From Holophagales bacterium (GTDB lineage Bacteria; Acidobacteriota; Thermoanaerobaculia; Multivoradales; Multivoraceae): 51,416 bases of DNA. The notes under the pieces are model-generated. The model was not told the DNA's origin, ran no database searches, and saw only the letters and a program-made list of their open reading frames with translations. Position 1 is the stretch's first letter, and the number at the start of each line of letters is the position of its first letter. Both the position numbers and the translations under genes were made by a program. The stretch is from positions 1 through 51,416 of the forward strand of contig VXUF01000101.1 of the NCBI GenBank assembly GCA_009837085.1. The letters run 5' to 3'. This document shows positions 34,956 to 43,865 of the stretch, piece by piece.

Positions 34956-35738
34956 GTGGTCGGGCAGCCGCGCCGCGAGGCCGCGTTGCTGCTCGGCGAG
35001 GTGCTGGGGCTCTCCGAGGCGCAGCTGTACGCCCGCGCCGACGACGATGTGCCCGAACCCGCCGCGGTCAGCTACGGGCAGTTGATCCGGCGCCGGGCGG
35101 ACCGGATCCCGGTCGCCTATCTCCTGGGTCGGCGCGAGTTCCATGGCCGCACGTTCGCCGTCGATCCGCGCGTGTTGATCCCGCGTCCGGAGACGGAGCA
35201 CCTGGTGGCGGCGGCGCTGAACTGCATCGACGACGACGACCGCGTGCTCGACGTCGGCACCGGCTCCGGCTGTATCGCCGTCACCCTGGCGCTGGAGCGG
35301 CCTGAGAGCCGGGTCGTCGCGACCGACCTCTCGCCCGGCGCGCTGGCCGTGGCGGCCGCGAACTGCCGCAGGCACGGCGTCGCCGGCCGGGTGCGCCTGG
35401 TCCGGGCCGACCTCCTGTCGGCGCTTCGGCCAGGGGCCTTCGACGTCGTCGTCTCGAACCCCCCTTACATCGACGTCGGCGAGTGGCCGTCACTGATGCC
35501 CGAAGTCCGCGACCACGAGCCACCCGAGGCCCTGTTCGCCGGCGACGGCCTGGACTTCTACCGCCGCCTGTTCGCTGCCGGCGGCTTTCTGAGCGAAGGG
35601 CAGAGGCTGCTGGTCGAGATCGGAGAAGGGCAGCTTGAGGCGATCCGGGAGCTGGCGGAGAATGGTGGGTTCGATGTCGAGTGGGTGGTCGCCGATCTGG
35701 CGGGGATCCCGCGTGTCCTGACGTTGCGGCGCCTGTAG
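34956..35738 (+). CDS. prmC: Release factor glutamine methyltransferase PrmC
   Basis: 260 residues from GTG 34956. The SAM site is VLDVGTGSGCIAVTLAL and the substrate-Gln motif is SNPPYID; GRREFHGRTFAVDPRVLIPRPETEHL is the family hallmark. It N5-methylates the GGQ glutamine of RF1 and RF2. The normal N-terminal helix (IVDLLDAGQEHLAG) lies just upstream in the same frame, back to at least 34914, yet no ATG, GTG or TTG starts it; a CTG at 34869 overlaps the prfA stop as CTGA. The true start is therefore uncertain and may be non-canonical. The gene abuts the convergent kinase gene. Confidence 0.93.
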   Translation: MVGQPRREAALLLGEVLGLSEAQLYARADDDVPEPAAVSYGQLIRRRADRIPVAYLLGRREFHGRTFAVDPRVLIPRPETEHLVAAALNCIDDDDRVLDVGTGSGCIAVTLALERPESRVVATDLSPGALAVAAANCRRHGVAGRVRLVRADLLSALRPGAFDVVVSNPPYIDVGEWPSLMPEVRDHEPPEALFAGDGLDFYRRLFAAGGFLSEGQRLLVEIGEGQLEAIRELAENGGFDVEWVVADLAGIPRVLTLRRL

Positions 35739-38081
35739 TCAGAACTCGCCCGACTTGGGCATCCGGTAGCCCACGCCGCGCTCGTTGAAGATGTAGGTCG
35801 GGTCAGTCGAGTCGTCGCCGAGCTTGGTCCGCAGCTTCTTGACGAAGGCTCGGACCAGTTGCGGCTGGGCGTATCCCCGGCCGCCCCACACCCGGCGCAG
35901 GAGGGCTTCGTAGGTCGTCACGTGCCCGGCGTTCACGGACAGGACCCGTAGCAGTTCGTACTCGGTGGCGGTCAGCCGTACGGGAACTCCGCCGACCGTC
36001 ACGCGGCGGCGCGCGCGGTCGATGGACAGGTCGCCGAGCACGAAGGGCCCGGGCTCAAGCCTCTTGCGCAGCGCGACCCCTACCCTCGCCGTGAGCTCCG
36101 TCGGAGAGAACGGCTTGACGATGTAGTCCTCGGCGCCGGCCTCCAGGGCTCTCGCGACCGTCTCGTCGCGCCCGTAGGCGGAGATGAAGATGACGGGCAC
36201 GTCCGCCAGCTCCGGCAGGCGCTGCAGCAGTTCGATGCCGTCCGTTCCGGGCAGCACGAGGTCGAGCAGGACGAGGTCCGGCCGGTCCGTCCTGAGGAGA
36301 CGGGGCAGTTCGCGCGCATCGCCGGTGACGATCGGCGCGTAGCCCCGGGAGGCGAGGGCGTCGCGGGCGAAACGGAGCGCCTGCGGATCGTCGTCCAGTA
36401 CCAGCACGCGCGGTCGGCCGCCGCCGCGCCGGGCTGTTTCGGACGAGGCCGCGGCGAGGGCTTCGGACGCATCGCCGTCGACCGGCTCTTCCACCGCCGG
36501 GATCGTGAAGGTGATCCGGGTGCCCTGGCCCTGCCCCTCGCTCCGGGCCGAGATGCGGCCGCCGTGGGCCTCCACGAGACCCTTGCAGATCGCCAGGCCC
36601 AGGCCAGCGCCCAGGCTCCCTTCCCCGTCGACCACGGCGACGTGCTTGCTGAACAGGTGTGGCAGCAGGTGCGGTGGAACGCCGCTTCCCTCGTCCGCGA
36701 CCGTGACGGCGACGTGGTGTCCGTCCTGGACCGCCTCGACCCGGATGGGCGACGACTCCGGCGAATGTCGGGCCGCGTTCGACAGCAGGTTGTTCAGCAC
36801 CTGGACGACGCGGCGCGCGTCCGCCATGACGCGCGGCAGGTCCCGCGGCAGGTCGAGTCGTACCGCGTGCCGCCCGCCGCCGCTCGCGAACGCGCTCCTT
36901 GCCCGTTCGACCAGGACGGTCAGGTCGACGGGCTGCGGCGCGACGGACAGCGTCCCGGACTCCAGGCGGCCTACGTCGAGCAGGTCGCCGATCAGGCCCC
37001 GCATGTGGTCCGCCTGGTCTTCGACGATCCGGAAGAACTGCAGCATCTCCGACCGGTCGAGCTCCTCGGACGCTCCCAGCACCGTGGCTGCCGAGCCCTT
37101 GATCGAGGTCAGGGGGGCGCGGAGCTCGTGGCTCACCATGCTCAGGAACTCGGTCCTCAGCCGCTCCAGTTCGTCCAGGTGCGCGAGATCCTGCATGGTG
37201 ACAACCATCGACTCGGGTTCGCCTTCCGCGGACCGGATCGTCGTGGCGTTGACGAGCGCCCGGGCGCCGCGGCCGTCGGCGACCGAGAGCACGACCTCCT
37301 CGGCGCGCAGCGCGGGCGCTTCGTGGATCAGGCGGGACATCGGGACTTCGCGGCCGTCGGCGAACCGGCAGACGAGGATCTCGATCAACTCTTCCGGGGG
37401 CCTCCCGGGTGGGGCCAGGTTCTCCACCAGCCGCCTGGCCTCCCGGTTGAAGGTGGTTGGGGCGCCGGTCGAAACGTCGAAGACAACGACGCCCACTGGC
37501 GAGGTCTCTACCAGCGCCTCCACGCTGGCGCGCGAGCGCTGTTCGTTGCGATGGGTGCGGGCGTTGGCGATGGCCGTCGCCGCCTGCGACGCGAACAGCA
37601 CGAGTACGTCCTCGTCCTCGTCCGAGAACTCGGCTCCGCCCCGCTTGCCGCCGAGGAAGAAGCTGCCGAGGTGGACGCCCCGGTGGCGCATCGGCGTCCC
37701 CTGGAAGGTCTTCGCCGGCATGAGATCGGCCGAGAAACCGAGCGAACGGATGTAGCTCGGCAGGTCCGCCAGCCTGAGCGGCGTGGAGAGGTCGCGCAGG
37801 TGGTCGAAGAGCTGCGGTCCCTCGGGCAGCCAACTCTCCATCTCGCGGTGCTGCTCGGGAGTGAACCCGGAGGAGACGAAGTCGCGGGGCGCTCCGGCGT
37901 CGTCGATCGTCGTGATGACGCCGTAGCGGGCGCTCGTGAGCTCGCAGGCGCTGTCGACGATCTCCTGAAGGACGGTGGCTTCGTCGAGGCTCGCGGTGAC
38001 CCGCAACGCGGCGGCGCTGAGCCTCGACGTCCGGTCGCGGAGCGCTGCGATCTCGCGTTCGTGCGCATCCGAGGCAGCCAT
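35739..38081 (-). CDS. One-piece two-component regulator: GAF-PAS-histidine kinase-receiver-winged helix
   Basis: 780 residues, no membrane segment, so a cytosolic sensor. Order: GAF (about 30-185), PAS-like (195-300), HisKA with the phospho-His in MVSHELRAPLTS (near 319), HATPase with NNLLSNAARHS and LGAGLGLAICKGLVEAHGG, receiver with DDDP, the phospho-Asp in LVLLDLVLPG and the late Lys of IVKPFSP, and an OmpR/PhoB winged helix (685-778) with YELLRVL, RRVWGG, VRAFVKKLRTKLGDD and RGVGYRM. Kinase and DNA-binding output are therefore fused in one chain. Repeated GGTTCAC-like sites lie directly upstream, between it and the divergent cytochrome gene. No ribosome binding site is evident. Confidence 0.93.
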   Translation of the reverse strand: MAASDAHEREIAALRDRTSRLSAAALRVTASLDEATVLQEIVDSACELTSARYGVITTIDDAGAPRDFVSSGFTPEQHREMESWLPEGPQLFDHLRDLSTPLRLADLPSYIRSLGFSADLMPAKTFQGTPMRHRGVHLGSFFLGGKRGGAEFSDEDEDVLVLFASQAATAIANARTHRNEQRSRASVEALVETSPVGVVVFDVSTGAPTTFNREARRLVENLAPPGRPPEELIEILVCRFADGREVPMSRLIHEAPALRAEEVVLSVADGRGARALVNATTIRSAEGEPESMVVTMQDLAHLDELERLRTEFLSMVSHELRAPLTSIKGSAATVLGASEELDRSEMLQFFRIVEDQADHMRGLIGDLLDVGRLESGTLSVAPQPVDLTVLVERARSAFASGGGRHAVRLDLPRDLPRVMADARRVVQVLNNLLSNAARHSPESSPIRVEAVQDGHHVAVTVADEGSGVPPHLLPHLFSKHVAVVDGEGSLGAGLGLAICKGLVEAHGGRISARSEGQGQGTRITFTIPAVEEPVDGDASEALAAASSETARRGGGRPRVLVLDDDPQALRFARDALASRGYAPIVTGDARELPRLLRTDRPDLVLLDLVLPGTDGIELLQRLPELADVPVIFISAYGRDETVARALEAGAEDYIVKPFSPTELTARVGVALRKRLEPGPFVLGDLSIDRARRRVTVGGVPVRLTATEYELLRVLSVNAGHVTTYEALLRRVWGGRGYAQPQLVRAFVKKLRTKLGDDSTDPTYIFNERGVGYRMPKSGEF

Positions 38082-38130
38082 GGTTCACAAAGGTTAACGC
38101 ATTGGTTCATGAAATGAACGGTAAGTTCAC
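38082..38130. promoter_or_regulatory. Candidate operator: repeated GGTTCAC-type sites
   Basis: GGTTCAC (38082-38088), GGTTAAC (38092-38098), GGTTCAT (38104-38110) and AGTTCAC (38124-38130) are direct repeats starting 10, 12 and 20 bases apart, about one or two helix turns. The third is also half of a palindrome, GTTCAT-GAA-ATGAAC (38105-38119). OmpR/PhoB-type proteins bind such direct repeats, and the neighbouring kinase carries that domain, so autoregulation and control of the divergent gene are likely. This is inference. Confidence 0.5.
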
Positions 38131-38181
38131 CTTTCTTGTCTAGGCTGCCAGTGGTTGTTGACTTTCCTGGGAGGAGTGCCG

Positions 38182-39426
38182 ATGCGGACACTCTCCGTCG
38201 TGAGTTTCCTTCTGCTCGTGTTACTGCTCGGGGCCGTGCCGGCGGCCGCGGCCGACGTCACGTTCAGTCGCGACGTGGCGCCGATCCTCAACCGGCACTG
38301 CGTGGGTTGTCATCGACCCGGCGAGATCGGGCCGATGTCGCTGACCACGTACCGGGAGGCGCGGCCCTGGGCGCGGTCGATCCAGCGCGCGGTGACGAGC
38401 CGGACGATGCCTCCGTGGTTTGCGGAACCTTCGGTGGGCGAGTGGGCGAACGATCCGACGCTCTCCGAGGAGGAGATCGGCACGATCGTCGCCTGGGTCG
38501 AACGGGGCGCCCCGCCCGGCGACCCGGCTCTCCTGCCCGAGCCGCCCGAGTTCACGGAAGGCTGGCAACTCGGCGAACCGGACTACGTCATCGAGCTGCC
38601 GGCGGTCACCGTGCCCGCCGACGGTCCCGACCTGTTCCTGAACCAGTTCGTGACGCTCGACATCCCGGAGCGCCGCTGGATCCGCGCGGTCGAGTTTCGG
38701 CCGGGTGCGCCTCAGGTGAACCACCACCAGCTTGCCTTCAAGGCGGACTTCACGGGCATGGTGGAGGATGGCGTGCCCCTCACGCCCCAGGGAGCGTTGC
38801 GCGCCAGCGGCTCGGTCGACGGTCGCGGCTACTTCAACGTTCTGGCGATGTGGGGCGCGGGGACCGCACCGACCGAGTTCCGGGAGGGCGCCGGGCGCTG
38901 GATCGAGCCGGGCGCCGTCGTCGTCATGAACCAGCACTACCACCCGAACGGCGAAGAGCAGACCGACCGGACGCTCATCGGCCTCCACTTCGGCGAAGGC
39001 GAGCTGCACTCGGAGATCCAGGCCGTGATCGCGGGCGAGATGGAGTTCCTGATTCCCGCGGGCGTGCCCGACCACCGGGTGGAGTATCGGCACGAGATCG
39101 CGCGCGACTCGATGATCGTCTCCTACCTGCCGCACATGCACCTGCGGGGGAAGCGGATGTCGTACACGGCGCACTACGCGGACGGCGACTCCGAGCTGCT
39201 CCTGGAGGTGCCCGACTACGACTTCAACTGGCAGCTCTTCTACTACCCGGAGAAGCCGAGGTTCGTGCCGGCGGGGACCGTCATCGAGATCGTCGCCGTC
39301 TACGACAACTCCGAGGGGAACCCGAACAACCCGGATCCGACCCGCGACGTCGGCTTCGGGCTTCAGTCGACGGACGAGATGATGTTCGGCTTCTTCGAGC
39401 TGGTCGAGGTGGACGGCGGGCCGTAG
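38182..39426 (+). CDS. Secreted cytochrome c / copper monooxygenase-like protein
   Basis: 414 residues from ATG 38182, chosen for GGAGGAG 6 bases upstream and the signal peptide that follows (TLSVVSFLLLVLLLGAVPAAAA). A class-c heme site CVGCH lies in NRHCVGCHRPGEIGPM near residue 40. The rest resembles the copper type II ascorbate-dependent monooxygenase family (peptidylglycine hydroxylating type), with His-rich sites APQVNHHQLAF, MNQHYHPNG and LPHMHLRGK as likely copper ligands. Proteins of this architecture are common in Acidobacteriota and planctomycetes; substrates are mostly unknown. It is divergent from the kinase-regulator and shares its candidate operator. Confidence 0.8.
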   Translation: MRTLSVVSFLLLVLLLGAVPAAAADVTFSRDVAPILNRHCVGCHRPGEIGPMSLTTYREARPWARSIQRAVTSRTMPPWFAEPSVGEWANDPTLSEEEIGTIVAWVERGAPPGDPALLPEPPEFTEGWQLGEPDYVIELPAVTVPADGPDLFLNQFVTLDIPERRWIRAVEFRPGAPQVNHHQLAFKADFTGMVEDGVPLTPQGALRASGSVDGRGYFNVLAMWGAGTAPTEFREGAGRWIEPGAVVVMNQHYHPNGEEQTDRTLIGLHFGEGELHSEIQAVIAGEMEFLIPAGVPDHRVEYRHEIARDSMIVSYLPHMHLRGKRMSYTAHYADGDSELLLEVPDYDFNWQLFYYPEKPRFVPAGTVIEIVAVYDNSEGNPNNPDPTRDVGFGLQSTDEMMFGFFELVEVDGGP

Positions 39427-39540
39427 AGGGACAATGCGCGCTGCCGGTTGCCGCAAGACCGAAGCGCCCGCTACGGCCCGCCGATCCGCCGGCCCTTGGT
39501 ATGGTCCGGCCGCTGCAACGAACCCTGAAGGAGAAAGAGA

Positions 39541-40038
39541 ATGCGGCTGATCAACTTGCTGGTAATCATGATCGTTCTGGCCATGGTGCCCGGAGCCGTC
39601 TCGGCGGCGGACATGGTGGACGACGCGGCGGCTGTCCAGGAAGCCTTCGAGACAGCCGTTGCGGCACTCAACGCGGGCAACCTCGACGGATTCCTCGACA
39701 CCGTGCACGAGGAGGCGCTGTCGTTCTACGCGTGCGGTCCCACCTCGGGCAAGCAGGGCCGCGAAGCCTGCGCGCTCGACTGGCGGCTCTTCTTCAACAC
39801 CTCGACGAACGCGCGATTCGAGACCCGGAACGAGCAGTACCGCATCATCGGCGACACGGGAATCGCCTACGGTGAGTACTCGCTGTCGGTGAACTACAAC
39901 GGACAGGGGCGGCAGACCGTGCACGAGGGCCGCTACACGATGACCTACACCCGCGTCGGCGACGAGTGGATGATCGCTATGCAGCACAACACGCCGGTTG
40001 GCGACGCGCCGCAGCCGGCGCGTGATCTCGGCCGCTAG
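39541..40038 (+). CDS. Exported NTF2-like (SnoaL/DUF4440-type) protein
   Basis: 165 residues with GAAGGAGAAAGAG upstream and a signal peptide ending VSAAD. The mature part has the cone-fold pattern: AAVQEAFETAVAALNAGNLDGFLDTVHEEAL, NEQYRIIGDTGIAYGEYSLSV and VHEGRYTMTYTRVGDEWMIAMQHNTP. Members are small-molecule isomerases, hydratases or binding proteins; no specific reaction can be given. A TATGGT box lies at 39500-39505. It is between the cytochrome gene and the pyrimidine genes and is probably a separate transcript. Confidence 0.75.
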   Translation: MRLINLLVIMIVLAMVPGAVSAADMVDDAAAVQEAFETAVAALNAGNLDGFLDTVHEEALSFYACGPTSGKQGREACALDWRLFFNTSTNARFETRNEQYRIIGDTGIAYGEYSLSVNYNGQGRQTVHEGRYTMTYTRVGDEWMIAMQHNTPVGDAPQPARDLGR

Positions 40039-40197
40039 TCCGGTCGCGGCGTAGGCGAATCTCGCCCGGCGCGTGGAGGCGGTGCTTGGGTGGCAACGCG
40101 GTCCGGGCGTACCGAACTCGGACAGGATGCGTGATCGGGCCGCGGCGGCGCTAGAGTCGTACCTGCCCGGAGCCCCGCTGCCGGAAAGGAGGCACGC

Positions 40198-41592
<1,395 letters not shown>

Positions 41593-41607
41593 GTAGGAGA
41601 AAGCGAT

Positions 41608-42489
41608 ATGAGCAGAACACTGAAGTCCGGCCTGATCCAGATGTCGCTGCCGGAGGGCACCTGCGGCGACGGCGCGTCGGCCGAGGAGGTCGCAGCCACG
41701 GTCGAGGCGATGACGGCCAAGCACATTCCCTACATCGAGGACGCGGGCCGCCAGGGCGTCCAGGTTCTCTGCCTGCAGGAGGTGTTCAACACGCCGTACT
41801 TCTGCCCCGGCCAGGACTCGAGCTGGTTCGCGGCCGCGGAGCCGGTGCCCGGCCCGGCAACGGAGCGGATGGCGGAGTACGCGCGCCGGTTCGGCATGGT
41901 GATCGTCGTGCCGGTCTACGAGCGGGAGACCGCGGGCATCCTCTACAACACCGCCGCCGTCATCGACGCCGACGGCAGCTACCTCGGCAAGTACCGCAAG
42001 ACCCACATTCCGCAGGTGGCCGGCTTCTGGGAGAAGTACTTCTTCCGCCCGGGCAACCTCGGCTACCCGGTGTTCGACACGGCCTTCGGCCGGGTCGGCG
42101 TCTACATCTGCTACGACCGCCACTTCCCCGAGGGCGCGCGGGCCCTGGGTCTCGCCGGCGCCGAGATCGTCTACAACCCGTCGGCCACCGTCGCCGGGCT
42201 CTCCGACCACCTGTGGACGATCGAGCAGCCTGCGCACGCGGTCGCGAACGGCTACTTCATGGGCTGCATCAACCGCGTCGGCACCGAGAAGCCGTGGGAC
42301 CTGGGTTCCTTCTACGGCAGCAGCTACTTCGTCAGCCCCCGGGGCGAGATCATCGCCCAGGCGTCGAAGGACCGGGACGAACTCCTGGTGGCGGACCTGG
42401 ACCTCGGGATGATCGACGAGGTGCGCTCGGTGTGGCAGTTCTACCGCGACCGGCGGCCCGAGGCGTACGACGGGCTCGTGCAGCCTTAG
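41608..42489 (+). CDS. N-carbamoyl-beta-alanine amidohydrolase (nitrilase superfamily)
   Basis: 293 residues with TAGGAGA 10 bases before the ATG. The nitrilase triad is visible: Glu in CLQEVFNTPYFC, Lys in KYRKTHIPQ and Cys in VYICYDRHFPEG. These sequence contexts are those of beta-ureidopropionase-type enzymes, which release beta-alanine, ammonia and CO2. Together with dihydropyrimidinase this completes the hydrolytic half of reductive uracil/thymine breakdown; the reductase (PreA/PreT or similar) is not in this window. The stop interlocks with the convergent regulator as TTAG (42486-42489). Confidence 0.9.
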   Translation: MSRTLKSGLIQMSLPEGTCGDGASAEEVAATVEAMTAKHIPYIEDAGRQGVQVLCLQEVFNTPYFCPGQDSSWFAAAEPVPGPATERMAEYARRFGMVIVVPVYERETAGILYNTAAVIDADGSYLGKYRKTHIPQVAGFWEKYFFRPGNLGYPVFDTAFGRVGVYICYDRHFPEGARALGLAGAEIVYNPSATVAGLSDHLWTIEQPAHAVANGYFMGCINRVGTEKPWDLGSFYGSSYFVSPRGEIIAQASKDRDELLVADLDLGMIDEVRSVWQFYRDRRPEAYDGLVQP

Positions 42490-43865
42490 CTCGCGCGGCT
42501 TTCGATCGTCACCTGTAGGCGCTTCATCATCTCGTGAAGCGTCGTGGGCTTGACCTTGAGCCGCTCGGCGGCGCGCTTCTGGACGCCGCCGCAGGCCTGC
42601 AGTGCCCTGACGATGAGCTCTCGCTCGTAGGCGCTCACCGCCTCCTTGAAGGAGACGCCGGTCTTCGGGAGACTGGCCGGCGTCGGCACGGCCGTTTCTC
42701 CTTCGCGGAGGCCTGCGGGAAGCAGGTCAAGTCCGATTTCCTCGCCGGTCGAGAGCACGACGGCGCGCTCGATCACGTTCTCCAGTTCGCGGACGTTGCC
42801 GGGCCAGGGGTGGGCCATCAGCACGTCCATCGCCTCGGGCGTCAGGCGGCGCGTCGACTTCTCGTTCTCGTTCGAGTACATGCGGAGGAAGTGCTGTGAG
42901 ATCAGTGGAATGTCCTCGACCCGCCTGGACAGGGGCGGAAGCTGGATCGTGATCACGTTCAGCCGGTAGTAGAGGTCCTCGCGGAACTCGCCGTTCGACA
43001 CTCGCTCCTCGAGGTCCGCGTTCGTTGCCGCTACCAGGCGCACGTCGGCGCTCAGGGTCTCGAGCCCGCCGAGGCGCATGAACTCCTTCTCCTGGATCAC
43101 GCGCAGCAGCTTGGACTGGGTGTCGGGCGGAATGTTCCCGATCTCGTCGAAGAAGATCGTGCCCCCGTGGGCGACCTCGAACAGGCCCTTCTTGTGCGAC
43201 ACGGCGCCGGTGAAAGCACCCTTGACGTGACCGAAAAGGGTGCTCTCCAGGAGCTCGCTGGGCATCGACCCGGAGTTCACCGTGACGAAGGGCCCGTCGC
43301 GACGCTTCGAGTTGTTGTGGATCGACTTGGCGACCAGTTCCTTGCCGGTGCCGCTCTCGCCGCGGATCAGGATGTTGCTCTTGGACGGCGCGGCCCGGCG
43401 GATGAGGTCGAACACCTGGCGGATCGACCGGCTCTTGCCGATGATGCTGTCGAAGCCCTGGCGCTCGCGCAGTTGCTCCTTCAGATCACGGTTCTCGGCG
43501 GTCAGCCGGCGGCGCTCCAGTCCCTGGCGGATGGTGAGCCGGACCTCTTCGTTCTTGAACGGCTTGGGCAGGTAGTGGAACGCGCCCTCGCGCATCGCCT
43601 CGATCGCGCCCTCGATCGAGGAGTAGGCGGTGATCACGACGACGACCTGGTCCGGGTCGCTCTGGCGGATGCGGCGCATGACCTCCTTGCCGTTCATGTC
43701 CGGCAGCATCAGGTCGAGCAGCACCAGGTCGATCTCCTCCTGGGCGAGCACGGTCAACGCCTCCTGGCCCGAGGCGCAGCAGATCGGGTGGTGCCCCTCC
43801 TGCCGGATCAGGGCGGTGAGAACGTCCTGCAGGACCTCTTCGTCGTCGACGATGAGGATGTTCAT
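42486..43865 (-). CDS. Sigma-54-dependent response regulator (NtrC family)
   Basis: 459 residues. Receiver: VDDEE, phospho-Asp in VLLDLMLPD (about 52), Lys of LPKPFKN. AAA+ domain: Walker A GESGTGKE, the sigma-54 contact loop GAFTGA, Walker B FFDEIG, and LYYRLNVITIQLPPLSRR. The C-terminal Fis-type helix-turn-helix (RALQACGGVQKRAAERLKVKPTT) binds enhancers. It activates sigma-54 promoters when phosphorylated by the kinase encoded just upstream, whose gene it overlaps by ATGA. Target genes cannot be told. Confidence 0.95.
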   Translation of the reverse strand: MNILIVDDEEVLQDVLTALIRQEGHHPICCASGQEALTVLAQEEIDLVLLDLMLPDMNGKEVMRRIRQSDPDQVVVVITAYSSIEGAIEAMREGAFHYLPKPFKNEEVRLTIRQGLERRRLTAENRDLKEQLRERQGFDSIIGKSRSIRQVFDLIRRAAPSKSNILIRGESGTGKELVAKSIHNNSKRRDGPFVTVNSGSMPSELLESTLFGHVKGAFTGAVSHKKGLFEVAHGGTIFFDEIGNIPPDTQSKLLRVIQEKEFMRLGGLETLSADVRLVAATNADLEERVSNGEFREDLYYRLNVITIQLPPLSRRVEDIPLISQHFLRMYSNENEKSTRRLTPEAMDVLMAHPWPGNVRELENVIERAVVLSTGEEIGLDLLPAGLREGETAVPTPASLPKTGVSFKEAVSAYERELIVRALQACGGVQKRAAERLKVKPTTLHEMMKRLQVTIESRAS

